Shown here: positions 1-5,045 of the stretch, one piece after another
Position numbering within the stretch: the first letter of the stretch is position 1
Layout: each line of letters begins with the position of its first letter
From: Pseudomonadota bacterium
Lineage (GTDB): Bacteria > Pseudomonadota > Alphaproteobacteria > Acetobacterales > Acetobacteraceae
Length of the DNA stretch: 5,835 nt
Direction: 5' to 3'
NCBI GenBank assembly: GCA_021841985.1
Contig: JAKCCP010000210.1
Coordinates: forward strand, 1 to 5,835
Notes under the pieces: generated by a model
What the model saw: the letters and a program-made list of their open reading frames with translations, nothing else
Databases searched by the model: none
What the model was told of the DNA's origin: nothing
Program-made: the position numbers and the translations under genes

Positions 1-163
1 CGGCCAGCGCCAGTTCGCCGCCTTTGTCGTATAGCTCCTTGAACCGATAGAAACTGTCGCGCGAATAGCCGAGCATTTTGCAGGCCTGGCTGACATTGCC
101 GAGCTGCTTGGCCAGTTCCAGCAGCCCAACCTTGGCGCGGATGATCTTCTGTTCCTTCGTCAT
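1..163 (-). CDS. IS481-type transposase, N-terminal fragment (cut by window edge)
   Basis: The first 54 residues of a transposase are present; the rest lies beyond base 1. The protein starts MTKEQKIIRAKVGLLELAKQ and continues through a helix-turn-helix stretch containing NVSQACKMLGYSRDSFYRFK. I recognise this as the typical N-terminus of IS481/IS3-like integrases (HTH domain followed, outside the window, by a DDE rve domain). The ATG at 163-161 is supported by a GGGAG Shine-Dalgarno six bases upstream on the minus strand. The protein would bind the ends of its own element and catalyse its transposition. The upstream leader holds a strong stem-loop at 181-240. Whether the gene is intact cannot be judged, because the catalytic part is outside the window. 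Family assignment rests on recognised N-terminal sequence only. Confidence 0.85.
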   Translation of the reverse strand, partial: MTKEQKIIRAKVGLLELAKQLGNVSQACKMLGYSRDSFYRFKELYDKGGELALA

Positions 164-180
164 CGTGGGTCTCCCTTGCC

Positions 181-240
181 GCTGGCGGGCGGGGGCGCGG
201 TCTCTTGCCCTGGGGAAGAACCGCACCCCCGCCCACCAGC
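181..240 (-). promoter_or_regulatory. Stem-loop in transposase leader
   Basis: Arms 181-200 and 221-240 are inverted repeats, identical at 18 of 20 positions. On the minus-strand transcript the two differences become U-G wobbles, so all 20 positions pair around a 20-nt loop. The stem ends 17 nt before the transposase ATG, just upstream of its GGGAG ribosome-binding site. By analogy with other IS elements, such a leader hairpin could limit transposase translation from read-through transcripts. The pairing is seen directly; the role is inferred. Confidence 0.6.
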
Positions 241-322
241 TCCAGATTGCAAAACCCAACACCGAATGTCAGATCAAATGTTGACTAGTGCAGTTTGACC
301 AGATCAAGTTCTGATTTGTACA

Positions 323-485
323 CTCAATCGGAGCGTTCTTACGAACGTCCCTACGAACCTCGAGAATCCATTCCCGATCCAAAGTCCCAGCCGTCGTAAT
401 GCCCTTCAATGCCAAGCAAAATCAGCATCCGATCGGCTCAGACAAAGAGAATCAGCCCCACAGCGGTTACATTGACTCTGCCCCC
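323..485. other. Gene-free stretch between IS end and tRNA promoter
   Basis: I see no plausible coding region here. The only local structure is an inverted repeat at 334-347 (CGTTC, 4-nt spacer, GAACG), followed by a second GAAC at 355-358. A TTGACT at 472-477 resembles a -35 box but has no -10 at suitable spacing. Confidence 0.4.
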
Positions 486-514
486 TTGCCATTTTCACCA
501 AGGCCTCTTACAAG
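486..514 (+). promoter_or_regulatory. Candidate sigma70 promoter for tRNA-Gly
   Basis: TTGCCA at 486-491 matches the -35 consensus at five of six positions. TACAAG at 509-514 matches the -10 at four of six. The spacer is exactly 17 bp. Transcription would start near 521, about ten bases before the mature 5' end of the tRNA, a normal geometry. Confidence 0.45.
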
Positions 515-530
515 CTCCCCCCGACGCGAT

Positions 531-605
531 GCGGGCGTAGCTCAGGGGTAGAGCACAACCTTGCCAAGGTTGGGGTCGAGGGTTCGAATCCCTTCGCCCG
601 CTCCA
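531..605 (+). tRNA. tRNA-Gly (anticodon GCC)
   Basis: A full cloverleaf can be drawn. The acceptor stem is 531-537 with 595-601 (GCGGGCG/CGCCCGC, 7 bp). The D stem is 540-543 with 551-554. The anticodon stem is 556-560 with 568-572, around loop TTGCCAA with GCC at 563-565. The variable loop is 573-577. The T stem is 578-582 with 590-594 (one G-U), with loop TTCGAAT. The discriminator is T602 and the CCA tail is encoded at 603-605. It decodes GGC and GGU glycine codons. Its 3' end is followed by a hairpin terminator and a tandem repeat; tRNA 3' ends are common integration targets. Confidence 0.97.
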
Positions 606-636
606 GATTTTCTCAATATTTCATAGTGTTAGGGCA

Positions 637-665
637 GGGCCGCAGAAGCGGCCCCTTCGCTTTTT
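637..665 (+). terminator. Rho-independent-type terminator after tRNA-Gly
   Basis: A perfect 7-bp stem (GGGCCGC at 637-643, GCGGCCC at 648-654) encloses loop AGAA. After CTTCG C it is followed by a run of five T at 661-665. The T-run begins seven bases after the stem rather than directly, so its efficiency is uncertain. Its position 31 nt after the tRNA fits termination of the tRNA transcript. Confidence 0.55.
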
Positions 666-670
666 GGCCT

Positions 671-692
671 TGGTCAACACCTGGTCAACACC
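671..692 (+). repeat. Perfect 11-bp tandem direct repeat
   Basis: TGGTCAACACC occurs twice back to back (671-681 and 682-692) just downstream of the tRNA-Gly terminator. Its role is unknown; iterons for an integrase, or the scar of an excised tRNA-associated element, are possibilities. Confidence 0.8.
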
Positions 693-943
693 GAGAAACA
701 GCATGGGCCACCCGGGGCTCGCGGCTGACTGGTCTCCTCGAGTCGCCGCCGTCGGTCATCTGCCGTGCGAGGCCAATTCGACCGGCCAAGAGAATTTTTC
801 ACGCAACCCTCAGATGCGCTAGCGCACAGGGCGCCCCTCCCACGACGGCGGGTGACGCCAGGTGGTGGCTGCGCTAATGAGCGGGGCGATGTGCAAATCT
901 CTGTCATTGCGGGACGAGTCCCGGCGGCGAGCCCCTGCCCCAT
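693..943. other. Long non-coding leader upstream of panC
   Basis: Open frames cross this stretch on both strands, but none has a convincing ribosome-binding site or family resemblance. The frame of panC stays open back to 765, yet that extension does not resemble PanC. Local structure includes a perfect 12-bp palindrome TGCGCTAGCGCA at 815-826 and a small hairpin GGGAC-GA-GTCCC at 911-922. The stretch around 895-940 has the look of the dispersed intergenic repeats common in alphaproteobacteria, an impression I cannot verify here. Confidence 0.4.
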
Positions 944-964
944 TTCCCTCGGTCAAAGGGAAGG
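944..964 (+). promoter_or_regulatory. panC ribosome-binding site inside a small hairpin
   Basis: The purine-rich AAGGGAAGG at 956-964 ends seven bases before the panC ATG and is the probable Shine-Dalgarno. Its first half (AGGGAA, 957-962) pairs perfectly with TTCCCT at 944-949 across a 7-nt loop, so part of the site can be hidden. The site also decides the choice of start at 972. Confidence 0.5.
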
Positions 965-971
965 CGGTGTA

Positions 972-1832
972 ATGCTGCCGATTGAACGATCGCCAACTGG
1001 GCTCCGTGCCATGGTCGCGGCCTGGCGTGCCGATGGCGCGCGGGTGGCGCTGGTGCCGACCATGGGGGCGCTGCATGACGGCCATGCGGCGTTGATCCGC
1101 GCCGCGCGGGCCGAGGCCGAACGGGTCGTGGTCTCGATTTTCGTCAACCCGCGTCAATTTGGCCCGAATGAGGATTTCGACCGCTACCCGCGGGACGAGG
1201 CGGCCGATGTCACTGCCGCCGCCCGAGCTGGCGCGGATCTGGTTTATGCGCCAACCATCAGCGCCATGTACCCATCCGGCTATGCCACCACGGTCAGCGT
1301 CGCCGGGCTGAGCGAGGGGCTGTGCGGCGCCCAGCGGCCTGGGCATTTCGACGGCATGGCGACGGTGGTGACCAAGCTTTTGCTGCAAGCCGGGGCCGAT
1401 AGCGCCTGGTTCGGCGAGAAGGATTATCAGCAATGGCTGGTGGTGCGCCGCCTGGTCGCCGATCTCGACATCCCGGTGCGGCTTCGCGCGGTGCCGACGG
1501 TGCGCGAGGCGGACGGGCTTGCGCTCTCATCACGCAACCGCTTCCTCTCCCCCGGCGAACGCGCCATCGCGCCGCGTCTTGCCGCAGTGTTACGTGAGAT
1601 CGCGGCGCGGGCGACCACGACCCCTGACGCCATCGCGCCGCTCCTCGCGGAAGGCCACGCGGCCCTCACCGCGGCCGGGCTCAGGGTCGACTATCTGGAA
1701 ATCCGTGACGCCGAGACCCTCGCGCCCTGCACGACGTGCCATGCCCCGGCGCGGGTTCTCGCCGCGGTGCGGCTGGGCGCTGTCCGGCTGATCGATAACT
1801 GGCCAATCCCCGCCGCCGCACAGCGCGCGTAA
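972..1832 (+). CDS. panC: Pantothenate synthetase (pantoate--beta-alanine ligase)
   Basis: PanC joins pantoate and beta-alanine using ATP, via a pantoyl-adenylate, in the last step of cytosolic vitamin B5 (CoA precursor) synthesis. The 286-residue length is normal. An N-terminal Rossmann-type domain carries the HIGH-like ATP motif PTMGALHDGH (29-38), then SIFVNPRQFGPNEDFDRYPR (55-74), the pantoate/ATP site LCGAQRPGHFDGM (117-129) and FGEKDYQQ (147-154). The KMSKS-equivalent region is DGLALSSRNRFLS (181-193), followed by the smaller C-terminal domain ending in VRLIDN. The ATG at 972 is chosen because the preceding AAGGGAAGG is well spaced and MLPIERSPTGLRAMVAAWR matches PanC N-termini; the frame open back to 765 is not PanC-like. 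No panB or panD is adjacent. It is convergent with the permease gene, with 66 nt between them. Confidence 0.97.
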   Translation: MLPIERSPTGLRAMVAAWRADGARVALVPTMGALHDGHAALIRAARAEAERVVVSIFVNPRQFGPNEDFDRYPRDEAADVTAAARAGADLVYAPTISAMYPSGYATTVSVAGLSEGLCGAQRPGHFDGMATVVTKLLLQAGADSAWFGEKDYQQWLVVRRLVADLDIPVRLRAVPTVREADGLALSSRNRFLSPGERAIAPRLAAVLREIAARATTTPDAIAPLLAEGHAALTAAGLRVDYLEIRDAETLAPCTTCHAPARVLAAVRLGAVRLIDNWPIPAAAQRA

Positions 1833-1898
1833 CCCGCGCACAGCCCGGCCCGCCGGCGCGCGCGACGCCTGTCTTCTTGGGCGAGCCATCATCCGTGC

Positions 1899-3017
1899 TC
1901 AGCCGAGGAACTGGATCAAGGCGAAGCTGATCGCAACGATAAGTGCGAGCGAGACCGTGACGGCGCTTGCCACGGGCAGGCCGGCGCGGGCGATCTGGCG
2001 CAGATCGGTGCCGAGGCCGAGTGCGGCCATCGCGATCACGGTCAGCCAATTCGCCGCCGTCGCCATGGGCGAAAGCAGAGAGTGCGGGACATAATCGAAG
2101 GAGCGGAGAGCGGCAAGGCCCAGAAAGCCGACGATAAACCATGGCACCAGGTGATGAAGCCGCAGCCGGTATGCCAACGGACCACCCGCCGCCGCTCCTC
2201 GCCCCAGATCCTCGCCATCGTCTCGCAAGCGGTGCGCGATCAATGACAGGACCAAGAGCACCGGTCCGAGCATGAGCACGCGCACGAGCTTGACCAGCGT
2301 GCCGATATGAACGGCGATCGTGCCCGCGGGAACAGTGGCGGCGAGCACTTGCGGCACGGCATAGACCGTCAGACCGGCCAGCACGCCGTATTGCGAGCCG
2401 CTGAGACGGAGAAGCGGTATCAATCCGGGCAAACCAAGGACGGTGGCGACGCCGAGCACCGCGGTGAAGGCGATGGCGGTCGCAACATCCTCGGCTTTGG
2501 CGCCAATCGCCGGCGCGACAGCCGCGATGGCCGAGTTGCCGCAAATCGCGTTGCCGCAGGCAACGAGCAGCGCCATTCGCGGCCGCAGCCCAAGCAGGCG
2601 CCCGATGCCATAGCTCATGGCAATCGCAACACCGACCACGCCGACGATCCCGACCAGTAACCCGGGGCCGACGGCCGCGAGCGCCTGCGCGCTGAGGCTG
2701 GCGCCGAGTAATAGGATGGCAAGCTCGAGCAGGATTTTGGCGCTGAAACGAATGCCGCCGACCCAGAGTGTGCTCGGCGTCCAGAGCGAGCGGAGGATGG
2801 TGCCGACGATGATCGCTAAGACCAGGGCCTCGAGCCAAGTGCGTCCAAAAAGCCGTGCTTCGAGGCTGGCGAGCCCTGTCGCCACCAGGCCGACGGCAAG
2901 ACAGAGCATCGTGCCGGGGAGGAGACGCGCGACGACCGGAAACGCTGCGCCGCCGACGGGCTCGGGCACGAGATTCGCGATCTTGTCACATCCGGCCGGG
3001 TTCGAGGCGCGGCGCAT
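1899..3017 (-). CDS. YeiH/PSE-family membrane permease, putative sulfate (sulfur oxyanion) exporter
   Basis: This 372-residue polytopic inner-membrane protein belongs to the YeiH (UPF0324, conserved hypothetical 698) family. Seen in the sequence are about ten hydrophobic helices from residue 32 on, the conserved stretch AKILLELAILLLGASLS (93-109), the signature CGNAICGNSAIAAVAPAIGA (154-173), then TAIAFTAVLG, GVLAGLTVYAVPQVLAA and LVKLVRVLMLGP. Family members are annotated as putative sulfate exporters, and some lie in sulfonate-degradation clusters (SuyZ-type); the substrate is not proven. The ATG at 3017-3015 overlaps the upstream gene's TGA by one base (TGATG). There is no clear Shine-Dalgarno, so translation is probably coupled. 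A later start at Met37 would remove part of helix 1 and is less likely. An IS inserted in the upstream gene may leave this gene without its native promoter. Confidence 0.88.
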   Translation of the reverse strand: MRRASNPAGCDKIANLVPEPVGGAAFPVVARLLPGTMLCLAVGLVATGLASLEARLFGRTWLEALVLAIIVGTILRSLWTPSTLWVGGIRFSAKILLELAILLLGASLSAQALAAVGPGLLVGIVGVVGVAIAMSYGIGRLLGLRPRMALLVACGNAICGNSAIAAVAPAIGAKAEDVATAIAFTAVLGVATVLGLPGLIPLLRLSGSQYGVLAGLTVYAVPQVLAATVPAGTIAVHIGTLVKLVRVLMLGPVLLVLSLIAHRLRDDGEDLGRGAAAGGPLAYRLRLHHLVPWFIVGFLGLAALRSFDYVPHSLLSPMATAANWLTVIAMAALGLGTDLRQIARAGLPVASAVTVSLALIVAISFALIQFLG

Positions 3018-3310
3018 CAGCGGATGAAGAGCCAGAAAGTAGCCAGAACCGTCATCATCCCGCTGAGCAGCAAAGGCAGCATGATAATTTGCACCAGAGC
3101 CGTCCGACCGCTGATCGTGCCGCCGCCGGTTTCAACCTCGCCGCCGAGGAAATCACGAAAACTGCGATGCGGTCCCTCACCCTGATGGCGAGCAGCGGCC
3201 GCGCCACCACCAACAATGCCGGCGAAATAAACCAGCACCGTGACCCAAACAATGGCGATTGAGAGCGGCGCTTCGCCGAACGCGAAACCCACCCAAGCGG
3301 CGACGAGAAA
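3017..3310 (-). pseudogene. Small membrane protein, 3' part (IS-interrupted)
   Basis: This is the C-terminal 96 codons plus the shared target codon of a 157-residue membrane protein split by the IS3 element at 3311-4797. It encodes the end of helix 1 (LVAAWVGFAF), helix 2 (APLSIAIVWVTVLVYFAGIV), a soluble loop with SFRDFLGGEVETGGG, and helix 3 (IIMLPLLLSGMMTVLATFWL). The stop codon overlaps the start of the permease by one base. An in-frame GTG at 3367-3365 inside the IS end could begin a chimeric 116-residue product, but no good ribosome-binding site precedes it. I do not recognise the family. The tight coupling suggests a role with the permease, for instance as an accessory subunit, which is inference. 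Confidence 0.8.
3308..3310. repeat. Target-site duplication of IS3 element, left copy (AAA)
   Basis: AAA abuts the TG end of the element at 3311 and matches AAA at 4798-4800 on the other side. A 3-bp duplication is usual for IS3-family elements. Both copies are the same in-frame Phe codon (TTT) of the interrupted gene on the minus strand. Confidence 0.7.
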
Positions 3311-3365
3311 TGCGGTGGTGCCGGTGGGTTGGACAGGTTCCGGGGAAGAATAAGCTAAGGCTGGC
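3311..3365. repeat. IS3 left inverted end with 9-bp extra spacer
   Basis: The outer block 3311-3338 and inner block 3351-3365 match the right end, but are separated here by 12 bases (TCCGGGGAAGAA) against 3 (GTG) at the right end. The inner block begins the reading frame of a possible IS-host chimera on the minus strand. Confidence 0.8.
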
Positions 3366-3428
3366 ACCCCGGTTTGTGGTGAACAAGATCCCCGGAAACA
3401 AATCCAGAATCAATCCTTCGGCTGCTGT

Positions 3429-3574
3429 GGCGCTGTGAAGCTTGTGGGCAGCCGCCGACCTGTGGGCAAGGCGGGGAAAACACCCTTCGTTTTCCCCGGC
3501 TTGTCCATAGGGGACCGCGTCTTCGCGGTCAGGCGGGGATCGGCGCAGCCGACTGTCCACAAATTCACAGCGTC
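3429..3574. repeat. Large multi-armed palindrome inside the IS
   Basis: An outer stem pairs 3431-3439 with 3564-3572 and, after a small bulge, 3442-3451 with 3553-3562 (one G-U). Inside it are a long hairpin at 3459-3511 (a perfect 10-bp core, 3472-3481 with 3489-3498, extended outward with one mismatch and wobbles), a 7-bp hairpin at 3513-3530 with loop TCTT, and a 5-bp hairpin at 3540-3552. As an alternative, 3453-3458 can pair with 3540-3545 and lengthen the outer stem. It lies 15 nt downstream of orfB in the direction of transcription. It could be a terminator-like RNA structure, a nested non-autonomous palindromic repeat, or a structured passenger RNA; the sequence does not decide. Confidence 0.75.
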
Positions 3575-3588
3575 TCGCCTCCATCGGG

Positions 3589-4422
3589 TTACGCCGCCTT
3601 CGCCATGGACGCGGCGGTCGACCCGAAATACGCTTCGTCGGGCGTCTGCCAGCCCAGCGCCTGGTGCGGTCGTCGCCGGTTATACCAGTCGAAGAATTCG
3701 CTCAGGCTGCGTTTCTGATCGATGCCGGTCGCAGCCGGACGCAGGTAGACCCACTCATGCTTCACGGTCCACCAGAGCCGCTCGACGAAGATATTGTCGT
3801 GGCAGCGCCCGCGCCCGTCCATGCTGATCTGCACGCCGTGCTCGCGCAGCACCTTGGTGAACTCCTCGCTGGTGAACTGCGATCCCTGATCGGAGTTGAA
3901 AATCTCAGGCGTGTCGAACCGCGCCAGCGCCTCACGCAGCGCCTCGATGCAGAACCCGACCGTGAGCGTGTTGGACAACCGCCACGCCAGAACCCGCCGC
4001 GTCGACCAGTCCATGATCACGACCAGGTACAGAAACCCCTGACGCATCGGGATGTAGGTGATGTCGGTCGACCAGACCTGATTGGGCCGATCGATCACCT
4101 TGTCGCGCAGCAAATAGGGGTAAATCTTGTGCGCGTGATCGGGCTTGCTCGTGTTGGGTTTTGGCCGGACCGCGCAGAGGCCGAGTTTTTTCATCAAGCG
4201 CCGGATACGCCGGCGACCCACGGCAATCCCCTCCCGCCCCAACGCCACCTGCAATCGGCGGCTGCCGTAGACCGGATGGTCGGTGAAAATCCGGTCGAGA
4301 CGGGTCAGCAGATCGAGCTCCTCCGCTGATTCCGCCCGTGGCCGATGATAAAAACTGCTGCGCGCAACACCCAGAATTGCGCATTGCCGGTTGATGGACA
4401 GCGCCGCGTTCGGCGCGATCAT
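3589..4422 (-). CDS. IS3-family transposase OrfB (DDE integrase)
   Basis: This 277-residue catalytic subunit has an N-terminal HTH-like part (LSINRQCAILGVARSSFYHR, 8-27), then YGSRRLQVAL and the rve integrase core. The DDE triad is visible: Asp120 in VWSTDITYIP, Asp178 in NSDQGSQFTS and Glu214 in NIFVERLWWTVKHE, with exactly 35 residues between the last two as the family requires. The C-terminal YNRRRPHQALGWQTPDEAYF is also typical. No truncation or stop is seen, so it is probably functional. The ATG at 4422-4420 overlaps the TGA of orfA (ATGA). The orfB frame also stays open upstream into orfA, so an OrfAB fusion by -1 frameshifting is possible. OrfAB would cut and join the IS ends. Confidence 0.95.
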   Translation of the reverse strand: MIAPNAALSINRQCAILGVARSSFYHRPRAESAEELDLLTRLDRIFTDHPVYGSRRLQVALGREGIAVGRRRIRRLMKKLGLCAVRPKPNTSKPDHAHKIYPYLLRDKVIDRPNQVWSTDITYIPMRQGFLYLVVIMDWSTRRVLAWRLSNTLTVGFCIEALREALARFDTPEIFNSDQGSQFTSEEFTKVLREHGVQISMDGRGRCHDNIFVERLWWTVKHEWVYLRPAATGIDQKRSLSEFFDWYNRRRPHQALGWQTPDEAYFGSTAASMAKAA

Positions 4423-4730
4423 CGCCCGCCTCTCAGCAGTCGGGAGATGGCGGGCTGCCCGGCAAGAAAATCCCGCTCAACCTGCAACTGGCCAATCTTG
4501 CGGTGCAGATCATCGATCATCTTCTGCGCATCCTCGGCAACGGCCGCCTTGTTGCCGCGCTCGAATAATTCCCCCGCGCGCTTCACCAGCTCCTGCTTCC
4601 ACGCGCTGATCATCGTGGTATGAACCCCAAATTCAGCCGACAACTCCGCCAGGGTCTTCTCCCCCGACAGCGCCGCCATCGCCACACGAGCTTTGAACTC
4701 CGCCCCGTGCTGCTTCCTCTTTACACCCAT
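4419..4730 (-). CDS. IS3-family transposase OrfA (HTH DNA-binding subunit)
   Basis: This 103-residue protein opens with MGVKRKQHGAEFKARVAMAA. A helix-turn-helix follows (about 20-47, TLAELSAEFGVHTTMISAWK), then a coiled-coil stretch (about 62-92) ending in IGQLQVERDFLAGQ, the usual OrfA tail just before the A/B junction. It binds the terminal repeats and multimerises through the coil. The start ATG (4730-4728) has GGAG six bases upstream. The stop overlaps orfB as ATGA. No A-rich slippery heptamer is evident at the junction; the only homopolymer there is the TTTT in GATTTTCTT. Confidence 0.93.
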   Translation of the reverse strand: MGVKRKQHGAEFKARVAMAALSGEKTLAELSAEFGVHTTMISAWKQELVKRAGELFERGNKAAVAEDAQKMIDDLHRKIGQLQVERDFLAGQPAISRLLRGGR

Positions 4731-4751
4731 CTCTGGCTCCTCTCTCGACCG

Positions 4752-4797
4752 GCCAGCCTTAGCTTACACACCTGTCCAAAAAACCGGAGCCGCCGCA
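4752..4797. repeat. IS3 right inverted end
   Basis: The outer 28 bp (4770-4797) and inner 15 bp (4752-4766) are the inverted counterparts of the left end. The orfA ribosome-binding site lies just inside. Confidence 0.8.
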
Positions 4798-4800
4798 AAA
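4798..4800. repeat. Target-site duplication of IS3 element, right copy (AAA)
   Basis: It matches AAA at 3308-3310 and abuts the CA end of the element at 4797. Confidence 0.7.
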
Positions 4801-4980
4801 CCAGATCACACCCGCCATGGCGATCGCAATCGCGCCGCCATGGACACTGCGGTCCAAGGCCGCGCGGGCGGGATGGCGGGAGAGGAAATACTCGGCCAGC
4901 CACGCATTTGCATACGTGCCGAGAGCGCCCCCGTTATCTTCGTACGCTCGAAGAGCGAGAGATTGATCAGCATTGGTCAT
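4798..4980 (-). pseudogene. Small membrane protein, 5' part (IS-interrupted)
   Basis: These are the first 61 codons of the split 157-residue protein. They run from MTNADQSLALRAYEDNGGAL through ANAWLAEYFLSRHPARAALD, a soluble amphipathic region, into the start of membrane helix 1 (GGAIAIAMAGVIWF), where the IS sits. The ATG at 4980-4978 is preferred because AAAGGG lies nine bases upstream; an in-frame ATG at 4998 lacks a Shine-Dalgarno. In the present sequence translation runs into the IS and stops at 4759-4761 after 13 IS-encoded residues. The resulting peptide has a single incomplete helix and is probably non-functional. Precise loss of the IS would rejoin it to the fragment at 3017-3310. 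I do not recognise the family. Confidence 0.8.
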
Positions 4981-5045
4981 CACACGAAACCCTTTCATCG
5001 TTCCGAGGCGTTGCGGTTGTCACGAGGACGGATGTATGCCGAGGT

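Larger units (their letters stand above)
1..322 (-). mobile_element. Partial IS481-like insertion sequence (one end)
   Basis: The element contains the transposase start, its leader and a candidate terminus. On the minus strand the sequence from 322 begins TGTACAAATCAGAAC, starting with TGT as is common for this family. Two related 17-bp subterminal segments (270-286 and 300-316, 13 of 17 identical, both beginning CAGATCAA) lie 30 bp apart and could be transposase-binding sites. The exact end is an inference: the other terminus is outside the window, so no inverted-repeat or target-duplication check is possible. A CTAG at 285-288 offers an alternative boundary near 284, since IS481 itself targets CTAG-containing sites. 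Confidence 0.5.
3311..4797 (-). mobile_element. Complete IS3-family insertion sequence (1487 bp)
   Basis: The element holds orfA and orfB on the minus strand with imperfect 28-bp inverted ends: 3311-3338 and 4770-4797 agree at 22 of 28 positions, including TGCGG at the tip, CCGGT, and TTGGACAGGT. The termini are TG and CA, and AAA is duplicated on both sides. A second conserved inverted block, TAAGCTAAGGCTGGC, lies inside each end (3351-3365, 4752-4766). Deleting the element plus one AAA restores the host reading frame exactly, which independently supports these boundaries. The length is within the family range. About 220 nt between orfB and the left end hold a large palindrome instead of the usual short tail. 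Confidence 0.88.

Noticed and set aside
343..358. GAAC repeats suggestive of an alphaproteobacterial LexA box
   Set aside because: The spacing between the two GAAC words is 8 rather than 7, and no SOS-type gene follows.
765..971. Upstream extension of the panC frame to an ATG at 765
   Set aside because: The added 69 residues are unlike any PanC N-terminus, and the good ribosome-binding site is just before 972.
819..1433. A 204-codon minus-strand frame under panC
   Set aside because: Antisense to a well-conserved PanC frame; composition typical of shadow frames.
1833..1898. Bidirectional terminator between panC and the permease gene
   Set aside because: The segment is GC-rich with short self-complementary words but has no stem followed by a T-run in either direction.
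1681..2838. A 385-codon open frame on the minus strand spanning the panC end and the permease
   Set aside because: It is an off-frame, Arg-rich translation of a GC-rich region that crosses two convergent real genes; no family resemblance.
3441..3565. TGTGGGCA/TGTCCACA words suggestive of DnaA boxes and a replication origin
   Set aside because: They do not match TTATCCACA closely and are explained as arms of the palindrome inside the IS.
3177..3584. Minus-strand frame of 135 codons through the IS palindrome and IS end
   Set aside because: It reads through inverted repeats and across the IS boundary; repeated low-complexity translations of the palindrome give an apparent protein.
3330..4778. 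Shorter IS3 boundaries ending at TGGACAGG on each side
   Set aside because: No target duplication flanks them, while the wider ends (3311 and 4797) show TG/CA termini, a matching AAA and exact frame restoration of the host gene.
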